Below, one piece after another: positions 33,512 to 43,803 of a stretch of DNA of 64,000 bases (position 1 is the stretch's first letter; each line of letters opens with the position of its first letter). Position numbers and translations under genes: made by a program. The stretch covers positions 20,252-84,251 of the forward strand of contig NZ_JAYFUL010000023.1 of assembly GCF_034928825.1 (NCBI RefSeq). The letters run 5' to 3'. Below the pieces are notes generated by a model. It made no database searches. It saw only the letters and a list, made by a program, of their open reading frames with translations, and was not told the DNA's origin. Source of the DNA: Arcicella aquatica. Lineage in GTDB: Bacteria; Bacteroidota; Bacteroidia; Cytophagales; Spirosomataceae.

Positions 33512-34438
33512 TTGAGTTTTCAACTAACCATTTTAGGCACAGGCTCTGCCACACCCGTTTTAGCGAGAAACCCAACGGCTCATCACTTACAGATTGAGCA
33601 GGATGGTTATTTGATTGACTGTGGAGAAGGCACTCAAAATCAGCTACTTCACTATAAAATCAGGACTACAAAACTCAAGTATATTTTTATTACCCATCTC
33701 CACGGTGATCATTTCTTTGGTTTAATCGGACTTTTATCTACGCTAAATATGCATCGTAGAATAGAAGATTTATGGATTTTTGCACCGAAAGGCTTAGCAG
33801 AAATCATTACTATCCAATTAAAGTATTCTGATACTCGCTTAAATTTCAAAATACATTTTACCGAAACTCAAACAGAAAAATCGTACTTACTTTTTACGAA
33901 TGAACACGTAAAAATTACTACTATCCCCTTAATCCATCGGGTGCCTTGCTGTGGTTTCTTGTTTCAAGAAAGAAGGAAAAAAAGAAAAATTATTAAGACT
34001 AGCAGACCCACAGATTTAACTTTTGAGCAAATCAAAAGATTGAAAGATGGCGAAGATATTTTGAATGATGATGGTAGTATAAAATATAAAAATGAAGACT
34101 ATACGATCCCTTCTTTAAAAAGTGGTAGTTATGCATTTTGTTCTGATACACTTTATAACGAAGCCATTATTGACATCATTAAAAATGTAGATTTGTTGTA
34201 TCATGAAGCTACTTTCCTTGATGAATTGTTACCGAGGGCCATCCAAACCAATCATTCTACGACCAAACAAGCTGCCTTGATTGCCCAAAAAGCACACGTA
34301 GGCAAGCTTATTATCGGTCATTATTCTTCACGATACAAAGAATTGGATACCCATCTTGCAGAAGCTCGTGAGGTATTTGTCAATACCTATTTGGCAGTAG
34401 AAGGTGAAACCCATAAAATAAGGGATATTAAATTATAA
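33512..34438 (+). CDS. rnz: Ribonuclease Z
   Basis: A metallo-beta-lactamase fold tRNA 3'-processing nuclease of about 308 residues. The frame opens with TTG codons only: 33479 or 33512. I choose 33512 because it gives the family-typical start (M)SFQLTILGTGSATP. The HxHxDH motif is THLHGDH with H62, H64, D66 and H67. Later ligands lie in the FCSDTLYNE and HEATF segments and in GHYSSRY near the C-terminus. It cuts the 3' trailer from tRNA precursors. Confidence 0.9.
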   Translation: MSFQLTILGTGSATPVLARNPTAHHLQIEQDGYLIDCGEGTQNQLLHYKIRTTKLKYIFITHLHGDHFFGLIGLLSTLNMHRRIEDLWIFAPKGLAEIITIQLKYSDTRLNFKIHFTETQTEKSYLLFTNEHVKITTIPLIHRVPCCGFLFQERRKKRKIIKTSRPTDLTFEQIKRLKDGEDILNDDGSIKYKNEDYTIPSLKSGSYAFCSDTLYNEAIIDIIKNVDLLYHEATFLDELLPRAIQTNHSTTKQAALIAQKAHVGKLIIGHYSSRYKELDTHLAEAREVFVNTYLAVEGETHKIRDIKL

Positions 34439-36661
34439 TCACCTAATTAGATTGACCCATCCTTTGAACTCTCGTTTAGTGAATTTTAATAGGTAATAAT
34501 ATTCTGAGGAAGCGTGCTCACCACCAGACCACTTGAAATCCCTCTCTTTAGATTCATAAATCATCGTCCCCCAACGATTAAAAATTTGGATGTATTCAAA
34601 TTTTTCAAAACAATTATTCTCAGGTAAATCTGTCAGGGTAAAGTATTCATTCTTTCCATCACCGTTGGGTGTAAAGACATTTACTGGCTTAAAAGTCTGG
34701 TAATCAACTATTTTACTTTTCAACACTATATTCACAGATACCGTATCAAATCTATTAGGGCTACAAGAATTATCTTCTGTAATAAAATTAATCACAAAAC
34801 TTGCCTGATCTTTCCCATTCAATAAACTACAGTCTATTTTCCATGCAAAGGGGTTAACTATTTTTGCTACACCATTTTTATCAGTCCATACCGCTCCTAT
34901 TTTCGATAAATCAAAGCCTTTTCCTACAGCATACAATTTTATCGGGTCAGCATCAGGGTCTTGCGAAATAACATCAAAATTAATAGGCTGAACATCGGTT
35001 CCATCCAATATAATTTCAATTTCATTTTTCGCTAAAGAAGTCACAACGTTGGGTGGTCGGCTATCAATTGGTAAAGCCTTTAAATTAACAGAGATACTAT
35101 CCTTTAAATTTCTACCACACCTATTATCAATTATATAGAAATCTACGATATAATCAGTTGTCCTAACGGTGCTACAAGGGGGTGTCCAAGTAAAAGGAGA
35201 ACTAACTGTTCCTAATCCAGAAATAGAACCAAAATTCATTCCAACATCTGCTAAATTAAAGCCTCTTCCTTTGGCGGTAATCGTGATATTGTCATTATCA
35301 ATATCTTTCCCAAATAAATTAAATTTCATTAGGCTATTAACTACAGTTTCTCCCTTTCTATTTAATAAATCTGTAGAAATAATGGGTTTATTATTCAAAG
35401 CTGGTTCAATAATTACCTTTACTTTTAAGGTGCTTATTAGGGGCTGCGGACAACCATCATCTGAAGCTATTACATCAAAGAGTAATGGCTTGCCATCAAA
35501 ACTAGCTGTACATTCATCAAAACATAATCCAGCCCTTAACGTATCTTTATAAGTACTTGTACGAATGGATGTGGGGGATAATGTAAACGACCCTGTAAAA
35601 TTAGTCGGCTGAATCTTTAAGTTTAATGTCTGATTCGGATCTAAATCTGTCACTAAAAAATCTAGGCATTTTTTTTCGTTTGCCTTAATAGTGATGGTCT
35701 GAGTAACATCTGTAAAAACACCTTTCCCTTTTTCTCTTAAAAAACTTTGCGGAGGGTTATTCGTAGGACAATCGATTACCTTTAGTTGAAAGTCCCTTCG
35801 CACCTCTCCTATCTTCTTGCCATTTCTGTATTCTTCTGTTAGCACACAAAACACATATAGCCCTAATAAATCCGTCGTTACTGTCAGTTGTCCCGTTCTG
35901 GCATTTACTCGCAGAGGCTGTGGTCCTGGAATCATGTTATTAACACCAAAACCAGTTTGCCAGCGCACAAGTGGATAATTGCTACTAGGAGTTGGCAAGT
36001 CTGGTTTAGGAGCCAATGTGCTTGAATAGCCATTATAGGGCGTCACTAAAGAATAAACTAGGCTGTCTCCATCTGCATCAGTAGCGCCAAATTCAAAAAC
36101 AAAGGGGCGTCCTCTACAAATATAATCACCAGTGAGTTTTCCGAATTTGGGAGATGAATTAGTGAATGCATTTCCATTTTGCTTCTGAGCAGGAAAAGCC
36201 AAATAGAATACTGAACCGGCAGCCTCAGGGTTTTGAATATTCGTGATAATATTATTCCTACAACAACGCTCCCATGCAACATAATACCCCCCAGCATCAT
36301 CAAAAACATCAGGGTCTAGATATATTAAATTACTGTAGCGTATTAGGCGAGTTCTGACAGAATTATTCTCGACGCAGCTTGGATTAGAATAGCTAATTAA
36401 ACTATCGCTGATAATAAATAATTCCGCACGTCCCATGTACAAGTTATCTTTTTTTCTAAAAAAGCCTAAAATGATAGTTGCGTCTTTTGCTCCTGCATTG
36501 CCATTGATATCATCAAAATACAAATTAAGGCTTACCCTATGCGATACATTAGGCTGGTTTTTAATCACCTGCAAATCTACTTCGCCACCAACGATATGGG
36601 TGGCTTGCACTTGAAAAAACGAGAAGAGCGTAATTATAATTAAGAGTATAGTTTTTTTCAT
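34439..36661 (-). CDS. T9SS-secreted protein with gliding-motility-type C-terminal domain
   Basis: A 740-residue protein with an N-terminal signal peptide, several beta-sandwich repeats (cadherin/Ig-like, with repeated D-x-D-x-D calcium-type segments such as GATDADGDSLVYSL), and a C-terminal type-B sorting domain. The last 80 residues hold NVFTPNGDGKNEYFTL, IQIFNRWGTMIYES and the WSG...YYYLL pattern. This end is the CHU_C/gliding C-terminal domain that directs export by the type IX system and surface attachment. It may be an adhesin. T9SS core genes are outside the window. Confidence 0.88.
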   Translation of the reverse strand: MKKTILLIIITLFSFFQVQATHIVGGEVDLQVIKNQPNVSHRVSLNLYFDDINGNAGAKDATIILGFFRKKDNLYMGRAELFIISDSLISYSNPSCVENNSVRTRLIRYSNLIYLDPDVFDDAGGYYVAWERCCRNNIITNIQNPEAAGSVFYLAFPAQKQNGNAFTNSSPKFGKLTGDYICRGRPFVFEFGATDADGDSLVYSLVTPYNGYSSTLAPKPDLPTPSSNYPLVRWQTGFGVNNMIPGPQPLRVNARTGQLTVTTDLLGLYVFCVLTEEYRNGKKIGEVRRDFQLKVIDCPTNNPPQSFLREKGKGVFTDVTQTITIKANEKKCLDFLVTDLDPNQTLNLKIQPTNFTGSFTLSPTSIRTSTYKDTLRAGLCFDECTASFDGKPLLFDVIASDDGCPQPLISTLKVKVIIEPALNNKPIISTDLLNRKGETVVNSLMKFNLFGKDIDNDNITITAKGRGFNLADVGMNFGSISGLGTVSSPFTWTPPCSTVRTTDYIVDFYIIDNRCGRNLKDSISVNLKALPIDSRPPNVVTSLAKNEIEIILDGTDVQPINFDVISQDPDADPIKLYAVGKGFDLSKIGAVWTDKNGVAKIVNPFAWKIDCSLLNGKDQASFVINFITEDNSCSPNRFDTVSVNIVLKSKIVDYQTFKPVNVFTPNGDGKNEYFTLTDLPENNCFEKFEYIQIFNRWGTMIYESKERDFKWSGGEHASSEYYYLLKFTKREFKGWVNLIR

Positions 36662-37545
36662 ATTATTTTAAACAGGAGGTTTACAAAATCATTGATTAAC
36701 AAAGTATTTTATAATACTACTGACAGCATTAAAGTGTTAAAGGTTGTTCTTAATCACTTCAATTTTTGTTAAATTCAGTTATATTATTGTAATAAGTTTG
36801 TCAATGACTTCTAAACGAATTATAGCTACCTTAAATATATACATAATAAAGCTTTTTATTATTAAAAGCCTAAACAAACAGAAAAGACACTTCGGAAATA
36901 GGTTAAAAATTAAATATCTTTATATCGTTTTAAACATTTCTATATCATTTTAACACTATAGAATTAATAGGCTAATAGCCAAGCAATTAGGACAAAATAT
37001 TCGGATATAATATGCAACTTTTTGAGTTTTTGAAGCTTTTTGAGTGATTAATGGATAAAAAAGTAATTTTTTTTACAAAAAACTTATAAATTAAACAAAA
37101 ATGAAATTTTGATATATTTTCAATTAAATTTCAACGTATAAATGATTCAAAATTGTAAAAACATAAAATTTAAGATTAAAAAAGCCTTATTTTTATGAAA
37201 ATAATAATCATATTCAAAAAATAATGTTTTGAGGAAAGCTTTTTAAAAATTGCATCTAACTAAGATTAAATTTTACGAATTCTTGAAATTATATCATTCA
37301 GATGATTATTCGGCAAAATGCTATTTTTTCCAAAGAATTTCTTGTATATCTTTGTAATAGCGAAACAGATAACAATACATTCTTCATTTTCCATAAAGTT
37401 TTAGTAAATATTATATCTTACTTCAATTTTACTATTTACAAATTATACTGTATTTCACTGACAATTTTTCAATATTATAGCAAAACAATTGCCACTAACA
37501 TAATCTCAAGTTCTCTGTTAGTAAATTTAAAACAGACCCATTACC
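36662..37545. other. 884-bp AT-rich intergenic region upstream of gltB
   Basis: The longest gene-free stretch. It has many stops in all frames; two short open frames (36744-36953 and 37302-37553) show neither convincing composition nor recognisable domains. TATCTTTG at 37347-37354 matches TAnnTTTG and would give gltB a leader of about 185 nt. No riboswitch, tRNA or repeat is recognised. A small RNA cannot be excluded. Confidence 0.6.
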
Positions 37546-40500
37546 ATGACTAATTTCGACAATAAAGGTTTGTACCGTAAAGAATTCGAGCATGATGCTT
37601 GTGGAATCGGCTTCGTAGCAAACATGAAAGGACGCAAGTCTCATAAGGTAGTTACGGATGCAATCCAGATGCTCATTCGAATGGACCACCGTGGTGCATG
37701 CGGCTGTGACCCTAACTCAGGTGACGGTGCAGGAATTTTATTACAGATTCCTCATGAATTCTTTTTGGAAGAATGTACAAATTTAGGGATTGATTTACCT
37801 GCTGCCCGTGAATACGGAGTAGGTATGACTTTCTTTCCAAAAGATAAGACGATTCGTGAAGAATGTAAGGAAATCATTACCCGAAAGGCCAAACGCTTAG
37901 GCTTGGAAATTTTGGGGTATCGTGTAGTTCCATGTGACAATTCTGAAATTCTAGGTGCGGAATCTGGAAATACAGAACCACAAATGGAGCAATTATTCAT
38001 CAAACGTCCAGCCACCATTACGGATGAAATGGAGTTTGAAAGGAAATTGTATGTTTTCCGTCAGTACACGGCTCGTATCATCAACGAAACAGTTAAAGGT
38101 TTAGATAATAAATTTTACTTTGCTTCATTGTCTGCTCATACTATCATTTACAAAGGTATGTTAACGACAATGCAAGTTCCAGGATATTTTGATGATTTAA
38201 AACGTGAAGAATTTACTTCTGCTTTGGCAATTGTTCACTCACGTTTCTCAACAAATACTTTCCCTGAGTGGAAACTTGCGCAGCCATTCCGCTTTATCGG
38301 TCACAATGGCGAGATTAATACTGTAAAAGGTAATGCTGCTTGGATGCAGGCTCAGTCGGCTTTATTTGAATCAGAGCACTTTACGAAGGAAGAAATGGAC
38401 ATGATTTTGCCAGTTTGTCAATTAGGACAATCTGACTCTGCCATTTTGGATAATGCTATCGAATTATTGTACATGAGTGGTCGTTCGCTTCCACATGTGA
38501 TGATGATGTTGATTCCTGAAGCTTGGGACGGCAACGAGCAAATGGAGCAATACAAGAAAGATTTCTATGAATATCATGCAGCCATGATGGAGCCTTGGGA
38601 TGGTCCTGCTTCGATTTCTTTCACGGATGGAAAAATGATTGGTGCTACGTTAGATAGAAATGGTTTACGTCCATCTCGTTATTGGGTTACTGATGACGAT
38701 TTCGTAATCATGGCTTCTGAAGCGGGTGTATTGGATATTGACCCTGCTAAAATTGTTTCAAAAGGTCGTTTACAACCGGGTAAAATGTTCGTAGTAGACA
38801 TGGAAGCTGGTCGTATTATTCCTGACGAAGAATTAAAAGAAAAAATCTGTCAACAGAATCCTTACGGAGAATGGTTGAAAACAAATAAAATCAAAGTAGA
38901 AGATTTACCAGCCGCAGGTGCTGAATACCGTACACCATTTGAACGTGAATTATTATTGCGTCAACAAGTGTTTGGATTCACGACTGAAGACTTAAGAGTA
39001 ATTCTTTCACAAATGGTTGAAACGGGTAAAGAAGCATTAGGCTCAATGGGTGTAGATACGCCATTGGCTATTCTTTCAGACCAAGCTCAACATTTATCGT
39101 ATTACTTTAAGCAATTGTTTGCACAGGTAACCAACCCACCAATTGACTCAATCCGTGAGCGTACAGTAATGTCGCTTTTATCTGACATCGGTGGATTGAA
39201 AAACTTGTTGAAAGAATCTCCTGAGCATTGCCGTCAGATTGAAATTCGTCAGCCAGTTTTAACAAACGGTGAGATTGAAAAAATTCGTTGGATAGACCAT
39301 AAAAACTTCCAAACGAAATCTATCCATACTACTTTCCGTGCTACGGGAGAAAAAGGTCAATTAAAAAGAGCGTTAGACAGAATTTGTCAATATGCGGAAG
39401 ATGCTGTTGATGATGGATATGCTATCATTTTATTAACTGACCGTGGTGTTGATTCATCACACGCTCCTATTCCATCATTGTTGGCGGTAGGTGCTGTACA
39501 TCACCATTTAATCAGAAAAGGTAAAAGAGCTCAAACAGGTTTGATTGTAGAAGCTGGTGATGTTTGGGAAACACATCATTTCGCTACGCTGATTGGCTTT
39601 GGTGCTTCGGCAGTAAACCCTTACATGGCATTTGAGACAATCAATGGTATGAAGGAAAAAGGTATTCTACAAGTAGATTACCCTTACGAAAAACTACAGA
39701 CTAATTATATCAAGGCTGTTAATGGTGAATTATTGAAGATATTCTCTAAAATGGGTATTTCAACACTTCAATCATACCAAGGAGCTCAGATTTTCGAAAT
39801 CGTTGGTTTAGGGAAAGAGGTTGTTGATACTTATTTTGCAGGTGCTATCTCAAGAATCGGTGGTATCGATTTAGAAGGCATTGCTAAAGAAGCTTTAATC
39901 AAACACAAAAACGGTTATCCTGAATTGCCAGTGGCTAACCCTAAATTGGAAGTTGGAGGTATTTATCAATGGAAACAACGTGGTGAAGCCCACTTGTTTA
40001 ATCCAGAAACGATTCACCTGTTACAACAGTCAACTAAGAATAATAGCTATCAGCAGTATAAAAAATATTCTAAATTAATTGATGACCAATCTGAAAAAGC
40101 AATGACCCTTCGTGGTTTGCTTAAATTCAAGAAAGGTAAATCTATTGATATTAGCGAAGTAGAACCGATTGAAAGTATTTTCAAACGTTTTGCTACGGGT
40201 GCGATGTCATTTGGTTCAATCTCGTATGAAGCTCATACTACTTTGGCCATTGCGATGAACCGCATCGGCGGTAAATCTAACTCGGGTGAAGGTGGTGAAG
40301 ACCCTATCCGCTTTACGCCTCTCGAGAATGGAGATTCTATGAACTCTGCTATCAAACAAGTAGCTTCTGGACGTTTTGGTGTAACAGCAAATTATTTAAC
40401 GAATGCTACTGAATTACAAATCAAAATGGCGCAGGGTGCTAAACCTGGTGAAGGTGGACAGTTACCTGGTCATAAAGTAGATGATTGGATTGGTAAGACG

Positions 40501-42117
40501 CGTCATTCTACGCCAGGAGTTGGTTTGATTTCTCCTCCTCCTCACCACGACATTTATTCTATCGAAGATTTAGCACAATTAATTTTCGATTTGAAAAATG
40601 CCAACCGTGCGGCTAGAATTTCAGTAAAACTAGTATCTGAAGCAGGTGTAGGAACAATTGCAGCGGGTGTGGCAAAAGCACATGCTGACCATATTTTGAT
40701 TGCTGGACACGATGGAGGAACTGGAGCTTCTCCACTTTCATCAATTCGTCATGCTGGTTTGCCTTGGGAACTTGGTTTGGCAGAGGCACACCAAACACTG
40801 GTAAGAAACAAATTGCGTGGACGTGTTACTGTTCAAACGGATGGACAAATCAGAACAGGTAAAGACTTAGCAGTAGCGGCTTTATTAGGTGCTGAAGAAT
40901 TCGGGGTAGCTACGGCAGCCCTAGTGACAGCAGGTTGTATCATGATGCGTAAATGTCATGTGAATACTTGCCCTGTTGGGGTAGCAACACAAGACCCACG
41001 TTTGAGAGCATTATACACTGGACATCCAGACCATGTAGTAAATCTATTTACTTTCTTGGCAACTGAATTACGTGAAATCATGGCTGAGTTAGGATTCAGA
41101 ACTGTGAACGAAATGGTTGGACAAGCAGATAGATTAGAAATGAAAGAAGCGCTAAGTAATTGGAAGCTTAAACATTTAGACTTATCACCCATCTTGTACA
41201 AACAACCAATGGCATTGGATGTGGCTTTATACAAACAAGAAGATCAAGATCATGGTTTGCAAGACCAGATTGACTGGAAATTGTTGGAAATTGCCAAACC
41301 AGCCCTTGAAAGTGGAGAAAAAGTAACGGGTGAATTAAAAGTAATTAACGTGAATCGTACGATAGGAACGATGTTATCGAACGAAATTACGAAAAAATAT
41401 GGGGCAAAAGGTTTACCTAGCGACACTATCCATGTGAAATTTAATGGAACTGCTGGCCAATCATTCGGTGCATTCTCTGTAAATGGTATCACATTTGAAT
41501 TGGAAGGTGACTCTAACGATTATATCGGAAAAGGACTTTGCGGAGCTAAACTAATTGTATATCCTAGTAAAAAAGCGACATTCAACCCATCTGAAAATGC
41601 TGTAGTTGGTAACGTATCATTCTATGGTGCGACATCTGGCGAGGCATATTTAAGAGGTATGGCTGGTGAACGTTTCTGTGTAAGAAATTCGGGTGCTAAA
41701 GTTGTTGTAGAAGGTATTGGCGACCACGGTTGTGAATACATGACGGGCGGTTTAGTAGTTATCTTAGGCGAAACTGGTAGAAACTTCGGTGCGGGTATGT
41801 CTGGCGGGGTAGCTTATATCTGGGACAAAAAAGGAGACTTTGCTCCTAAATTAAACCCAGAAATGGTAGCCATTGAAGATTTGACCGTTGAAGATGAAAA
41901 TATATTGAAAATGTATGTAGAACAACATTTACAATATACAGATTCGGATACTGCAAAAACTATTCTTGATAATTGGGCTACTACGTTACCACAGTTTTTA
42001 AAAGTAATGCCTCAAGATTTCAAAAAAGCCCTTGCTTCACGCAATATCAGTGTGGCAGAAGTTTTAGAAAACAAGGATATTGTTTACAAAGATATTCAAG
42101 TAGAAATTGCACATTAA
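37546..42117 (+). CDS. gltB: Glutamate synthase large subunit GltB
   Basis: A 1523-residue ferredoxin/NADPH-type glutamate synthase alpha subunit. The N-terminal propeptide is short; Cys19 in FEHDACGIGF becomes the glutaminase nucleophile. The central and FMN domains follow (SGEGGEDPIRF, GAKPGEGGQLPGHKV). The 3Fe-4S cysteines are Cys1131, Cys1137 and Cys1142 (CIMMRKCHVNTC). The C-terminal GXGXG beta-helix domain is at about 1260-1450. It makes two glutamate from glutamine and 2-oxoglutarate. gltD follows in the same direction. Confidence 0.97.
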   Translation: MTNFDNKGLYRKEFEHDACGIGFVANMKGRKSHKVVTDAIQMLIRMDHRGACGCDPNSGDGAGILLQIPHEFFLEECTNLGIDLPAAREYGVGMTFFPKDKTIREECKEIITRKAKRLGLEILGYRVVPCDNSEILGAESGNTEPQMEQLFIKRPATITDEMEFERKLYVFRQYTARIINETVKGLDNKFYFASLSAHTIIYKGMLTTMQVPGYFDDLKREEFTSALAIVHSRFSTNTFPEWKLAQPFRFIGHNGEINTVKGNAAWMQAQSALFESEHFTKEEMDMILPVCQLGQSDSAILDNAIELLYMSGRSLPHVMMMLIPEAWDGNEQMEQYKKDFYEYHAAMMEPWDGPASISFTDGKMIGATLDRNGLRPSRYWVTDDDFVIMASEAGVLDIDPAKIVSKGRLQPGKMFVVDMEAGRIIPDEELKEKICQQNPYGEWLKTNKIKVEDLPAAGAEYRTPFERELLLRQQVFGFTTEDLRVILSQMVETGKEALGSMGVDTPLAILSDQAQHLSYYFKQLFAQVTNPPIDSIRERTVMSLLSDIGGLKNLLKESPEHCRQIEIRQPVLTNGEIEKIRWIDHKNFQTKSIHTTFRATGEKGQLKRALDRICQYAEDAVDDGYAIILLTDRGVDSSHAPIPSLLAVGAVHHHLIRKGKRAQTGLIVEAGDVWETHHFATLIGFGASAVNPYMAFETINGMKEKGILQVDYPYEKLQTNYIKAVNGELLKIFSKMGISTLQSYQGAQIFEIVGLGKEVVDTYFAGAISRIGGIDLEGIAKEALIKHKNGYPELPVANPKLEVGGIYQWKQRGEAHLFNPETIHLLQQSTKNNSYQQYKKYSKLIDDQSEKAMTLRGLLKFKKGKSIDISEVEPIESIFKRFATGAMSFGSISYEAHTTLAIAMNRIGGKSNSGEGGEDPIRFTPLENGDSMNSAIKQVASGRFGVTANYLTNATELQIKMAQGAKPGEGGQLPGHKVDDWIGKTRHSTPGVGLISPPPHHDIYSIEDLAQLIFDLKNANRAARISVKLVSEAGVGTIAAGVAKAHADHILIAGHDGGTGASPLSSIRHAGLPWELGLAEAHQTLVRNKLRGRVTVQTDGQIRTGKDLAVAALLGAEEFGVATAALVTAGCIMMRKCHVNTCPVGVATQDPRLRALYTGHPDHVVNLFTFLATELREIMAELGFRTVNEMVGQADRLEMKEALSNWKLKHLDLSPILYKQPMALDVALYKQEDQDHGLQDQIDWKLLEIAKPALESGEKVTGELKVINVNRTIGTMLSNEITKKYGAKGLPSDTIHVKFNGTAGQSFGAFSVNGITFELEGDSNDYIGKGLCGAKLIVYPSKKATFNPSENAVVGNVSFYGATSGEAYLRGMAGERFCVRNSGAKVVVEGIGDHGCEYMTGGLVVILGETGRNFGAGMSGGVAYIWDKKGDFAPKLNPEMVAIEDLTVEDENILKMYVEQHLQYTDSDTAKTILDNWATTLPQFLKVMPQDFKKALASRNISVAEVLENKDIVYKDIQVEIAH

Positions 42118-42119
42118 TA

Positions 42120-42247
42120 TCATTTGAAAACTTGAAAATGCGTCAATTCAAATCAATTTGAGTTGACGCATCCCAAAATCAATCACTAAATAGAAAATTA
42201 TACAAGGTTGATTTCAAATTTTCAAATCCTCAAATTTTCAAATTAAA
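42120..42247. repeat. Hairpin and TTTCAAATT word repeat between gltB and gltD
   Basis: A nearly perfect hairpin at 42138-42171 (ATGCGTCAA/TTGACGCAT outer stem, TCAAAT/ATTTGA inner stem) is flanked by an inverted word repeat: TTTGAAAACTTGAAAATG on the left (42123-42140) and repeated TTTCAAATTTTCAAAT words on the right, running up to the gltD start. Similar words precede secG. It could set the gltB to gltD ratio. Confidence 0.6.
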
Positions 42248-42250
42248 GAA

Positions 42251-43741
42251 ATGGGAAAACCAACAGGATTTTTAGAGGTTACTAGAGAAACTCCAAAGAA
42301 AAGACTCGTTACAGAACGTGTAACAGACTATAAAGAAATAGATATTGATTTTACTGCTGATAAAGTAAAAGCTCAAGCAAGTCGTTGTATGGATTGTGGA
42401 GTACCTTTTTGTCACAGTGGTTGTCCACTTGGCAATATTATTCCTGAATTCAACGATGCAGTATATGATCAAAACTGGGCATATGCGTACGAGATTCTTT
42501 CTTCTACGAACAATTTCCCAGAATTTACAGGACGTATTTGTCCAGCACCTTGCGAATCTGCCTGTGTGTTAGGTATCAATAAACCTCCTGTAACGATTGA
42601 GTATATCGAAAAATCGATCATTGAATACGCTTTTGGCAATGGTTTAGTAAAACCAAATATTCCTACAAAACGCACTGGCAAAAAAGTGGCCGTTGTGGGG
42701 TCAGGCCCTGCGGGAATGGCTTCAGCAGCACAGCTAAACAAAGCTGGGCATACTGTTACCGTTTTTGAACGTGCTGACAGAATCGGTGGACTTTTACGCT
42801 ATGGTATCCCTGATTTCAAATTAGAAAAATGGGTTGTACAACGTCGTGTGGAGGTAATGGAGCAAGAAGGTATTATTTTCAAAACTAATACAAATGTTGG
42901 TGTTGATATCAAGGCTGACGATTTGTTAGAAGATTTTGATTTAGTTATTCTTTCAGGTGGTTCAACTGTACCAAGAACATTAGGAATCCCTGGTGCTGAT
43001 TTGAAAGGAATTTATCCAGCTATGGAATTCTTATCACAGCAAAACAAAAGGGTGTCTGGAATAGAACGTGAAGTAAACCACATGGGTATGCCTTATCCAA
43101 TGGGGGAACTGTATGCTACAGACAAAAACGTAGTAGTAATTGGTGGTGGTGATACTGGCTCTGACTGTGTTGGTACCTCAAACCGTCATAAAGCAAAATC
43201 TATTACTCAGGTTGAAGTAATGCCGATGCCTCCTAAAGAAAGAGCGCCGCATACCCCTTGGCCAAACTGGCCGATGATGTTGCGTACTTCTACTTCGCAT
43301 GAGGAAGGAGCTGACCGTCATTGGTCAATCGCAGTAAAAGAGTTTGTTGGTGACGAAAATGGCAACTTAAAAGGACTTAAAATTGCGGATATCGTAATGG
43401 AGGTTGTTGATGGTAAAGCACACCAAGTTCATACAAACGAACGTGAAATTCCTGTTGAATTAGCATTAATTGCAGCAGGTTTCTTGCATCCGCAACGTGA
43501 GGGTATCTTATCACAATTAGAAGAAAAAGGCTTAGAATTTGACGAAAGAGGCAATGTAAAAGCCCATAATTATCAAACAGCGATAGATAAAGTATTTGCT
43601 GCGGGCGATATGCGCAGAGGTCAATCATTAGTAGTGTGGGCTATTTCAGAAGGTAGAGAAGCCGCTCGTGCTGCTGATATTTATTTGATGGGACAGTCTG
43701 TACTAGAAGCTAAAAATGTGTCAAGTTTTGCTGTCGTATAA
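42251..43741 (+). CDS. gltD: Glutamate synthase small subunit GltD
   Basis: 496 residues. The N-terminal domain has the Fe-S cysteine motifs (CMDCGVPFCHSGCPLGN and RICPAPCESAC). Then come an FAD-binding motif VAVVGSGPAGMASA and an NADPH-binding motif VVVIGGGDTGSD, ending with FAAGDMRRGQSLVVWAI. It passes electrons from NAD(P)H to GltB. It is co-transcribed with gltB and is followed by a terminator. Confidence 0.96.
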   Translation: MGKPTGFLEVTRETPKKRLVTERVTDYKEIDIDFTADKVKAQASRCMDCGVPFCHSGCPLGNIIPEFNDAVYDQNWAYAYEILSSTNNFPEFTGRICPAPCESACVLGINKPPVTIEYIEKSIIEYAFGNGLVKPNIPTKRTGKKVAVVGSGPAGMASAAQLNKAGHTVTVFERADRIGGLLRYGIPDFKLEKWVVQRRVEVMEQEGIIFKTNTNVGVDIKADDLLEDFDLVILSGGSTVPRTLGIPGADLKGIYPAMEFLSQQNKRVSGIEREVNHMGMPYPMGELYATDKNVVVIGGGDTGSDCVGTSNRHKAKSITQVEVMPMPPKERAPHTPWPNWPMMLRTSTSHEEGADRHWSIAVKEFVGDENGNLKGLKIADIVMEVVDGKAHQVHTNEREIPVELALIAAGFLHPQREGILSQLEEKGLEFDERGNVKAHNYQTAIDKVFAAGDMRRGQSLVVWAISEGREAARAADIYLMGQSVLEAKNVSSFAVV

Positions 43742-43771
43742 GCAAGCTATACTTGCTTTAGAATATTTAGG

Positions 43772-43803
43772 GCCGTCATTTCTTTGGAACTGACGGCTTT
43801 TTT
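43772..43803 (+). terminator. Terminator of gltBD
   Basis: Stem GCCGTCA/TGACGGC (43772-43778, 43791-43797) with T6 after it. The T run reaches the stop of the convergent AraC gene. Confidence 0.8.

Noticed and set aside
36744..37553. Two short open frames upstream of gltB (36744-36953 and 37302-37553)
   Set aside because: Composition is that of AT-rich spacer, no motif is seen, and the second overlaps the gltB start.
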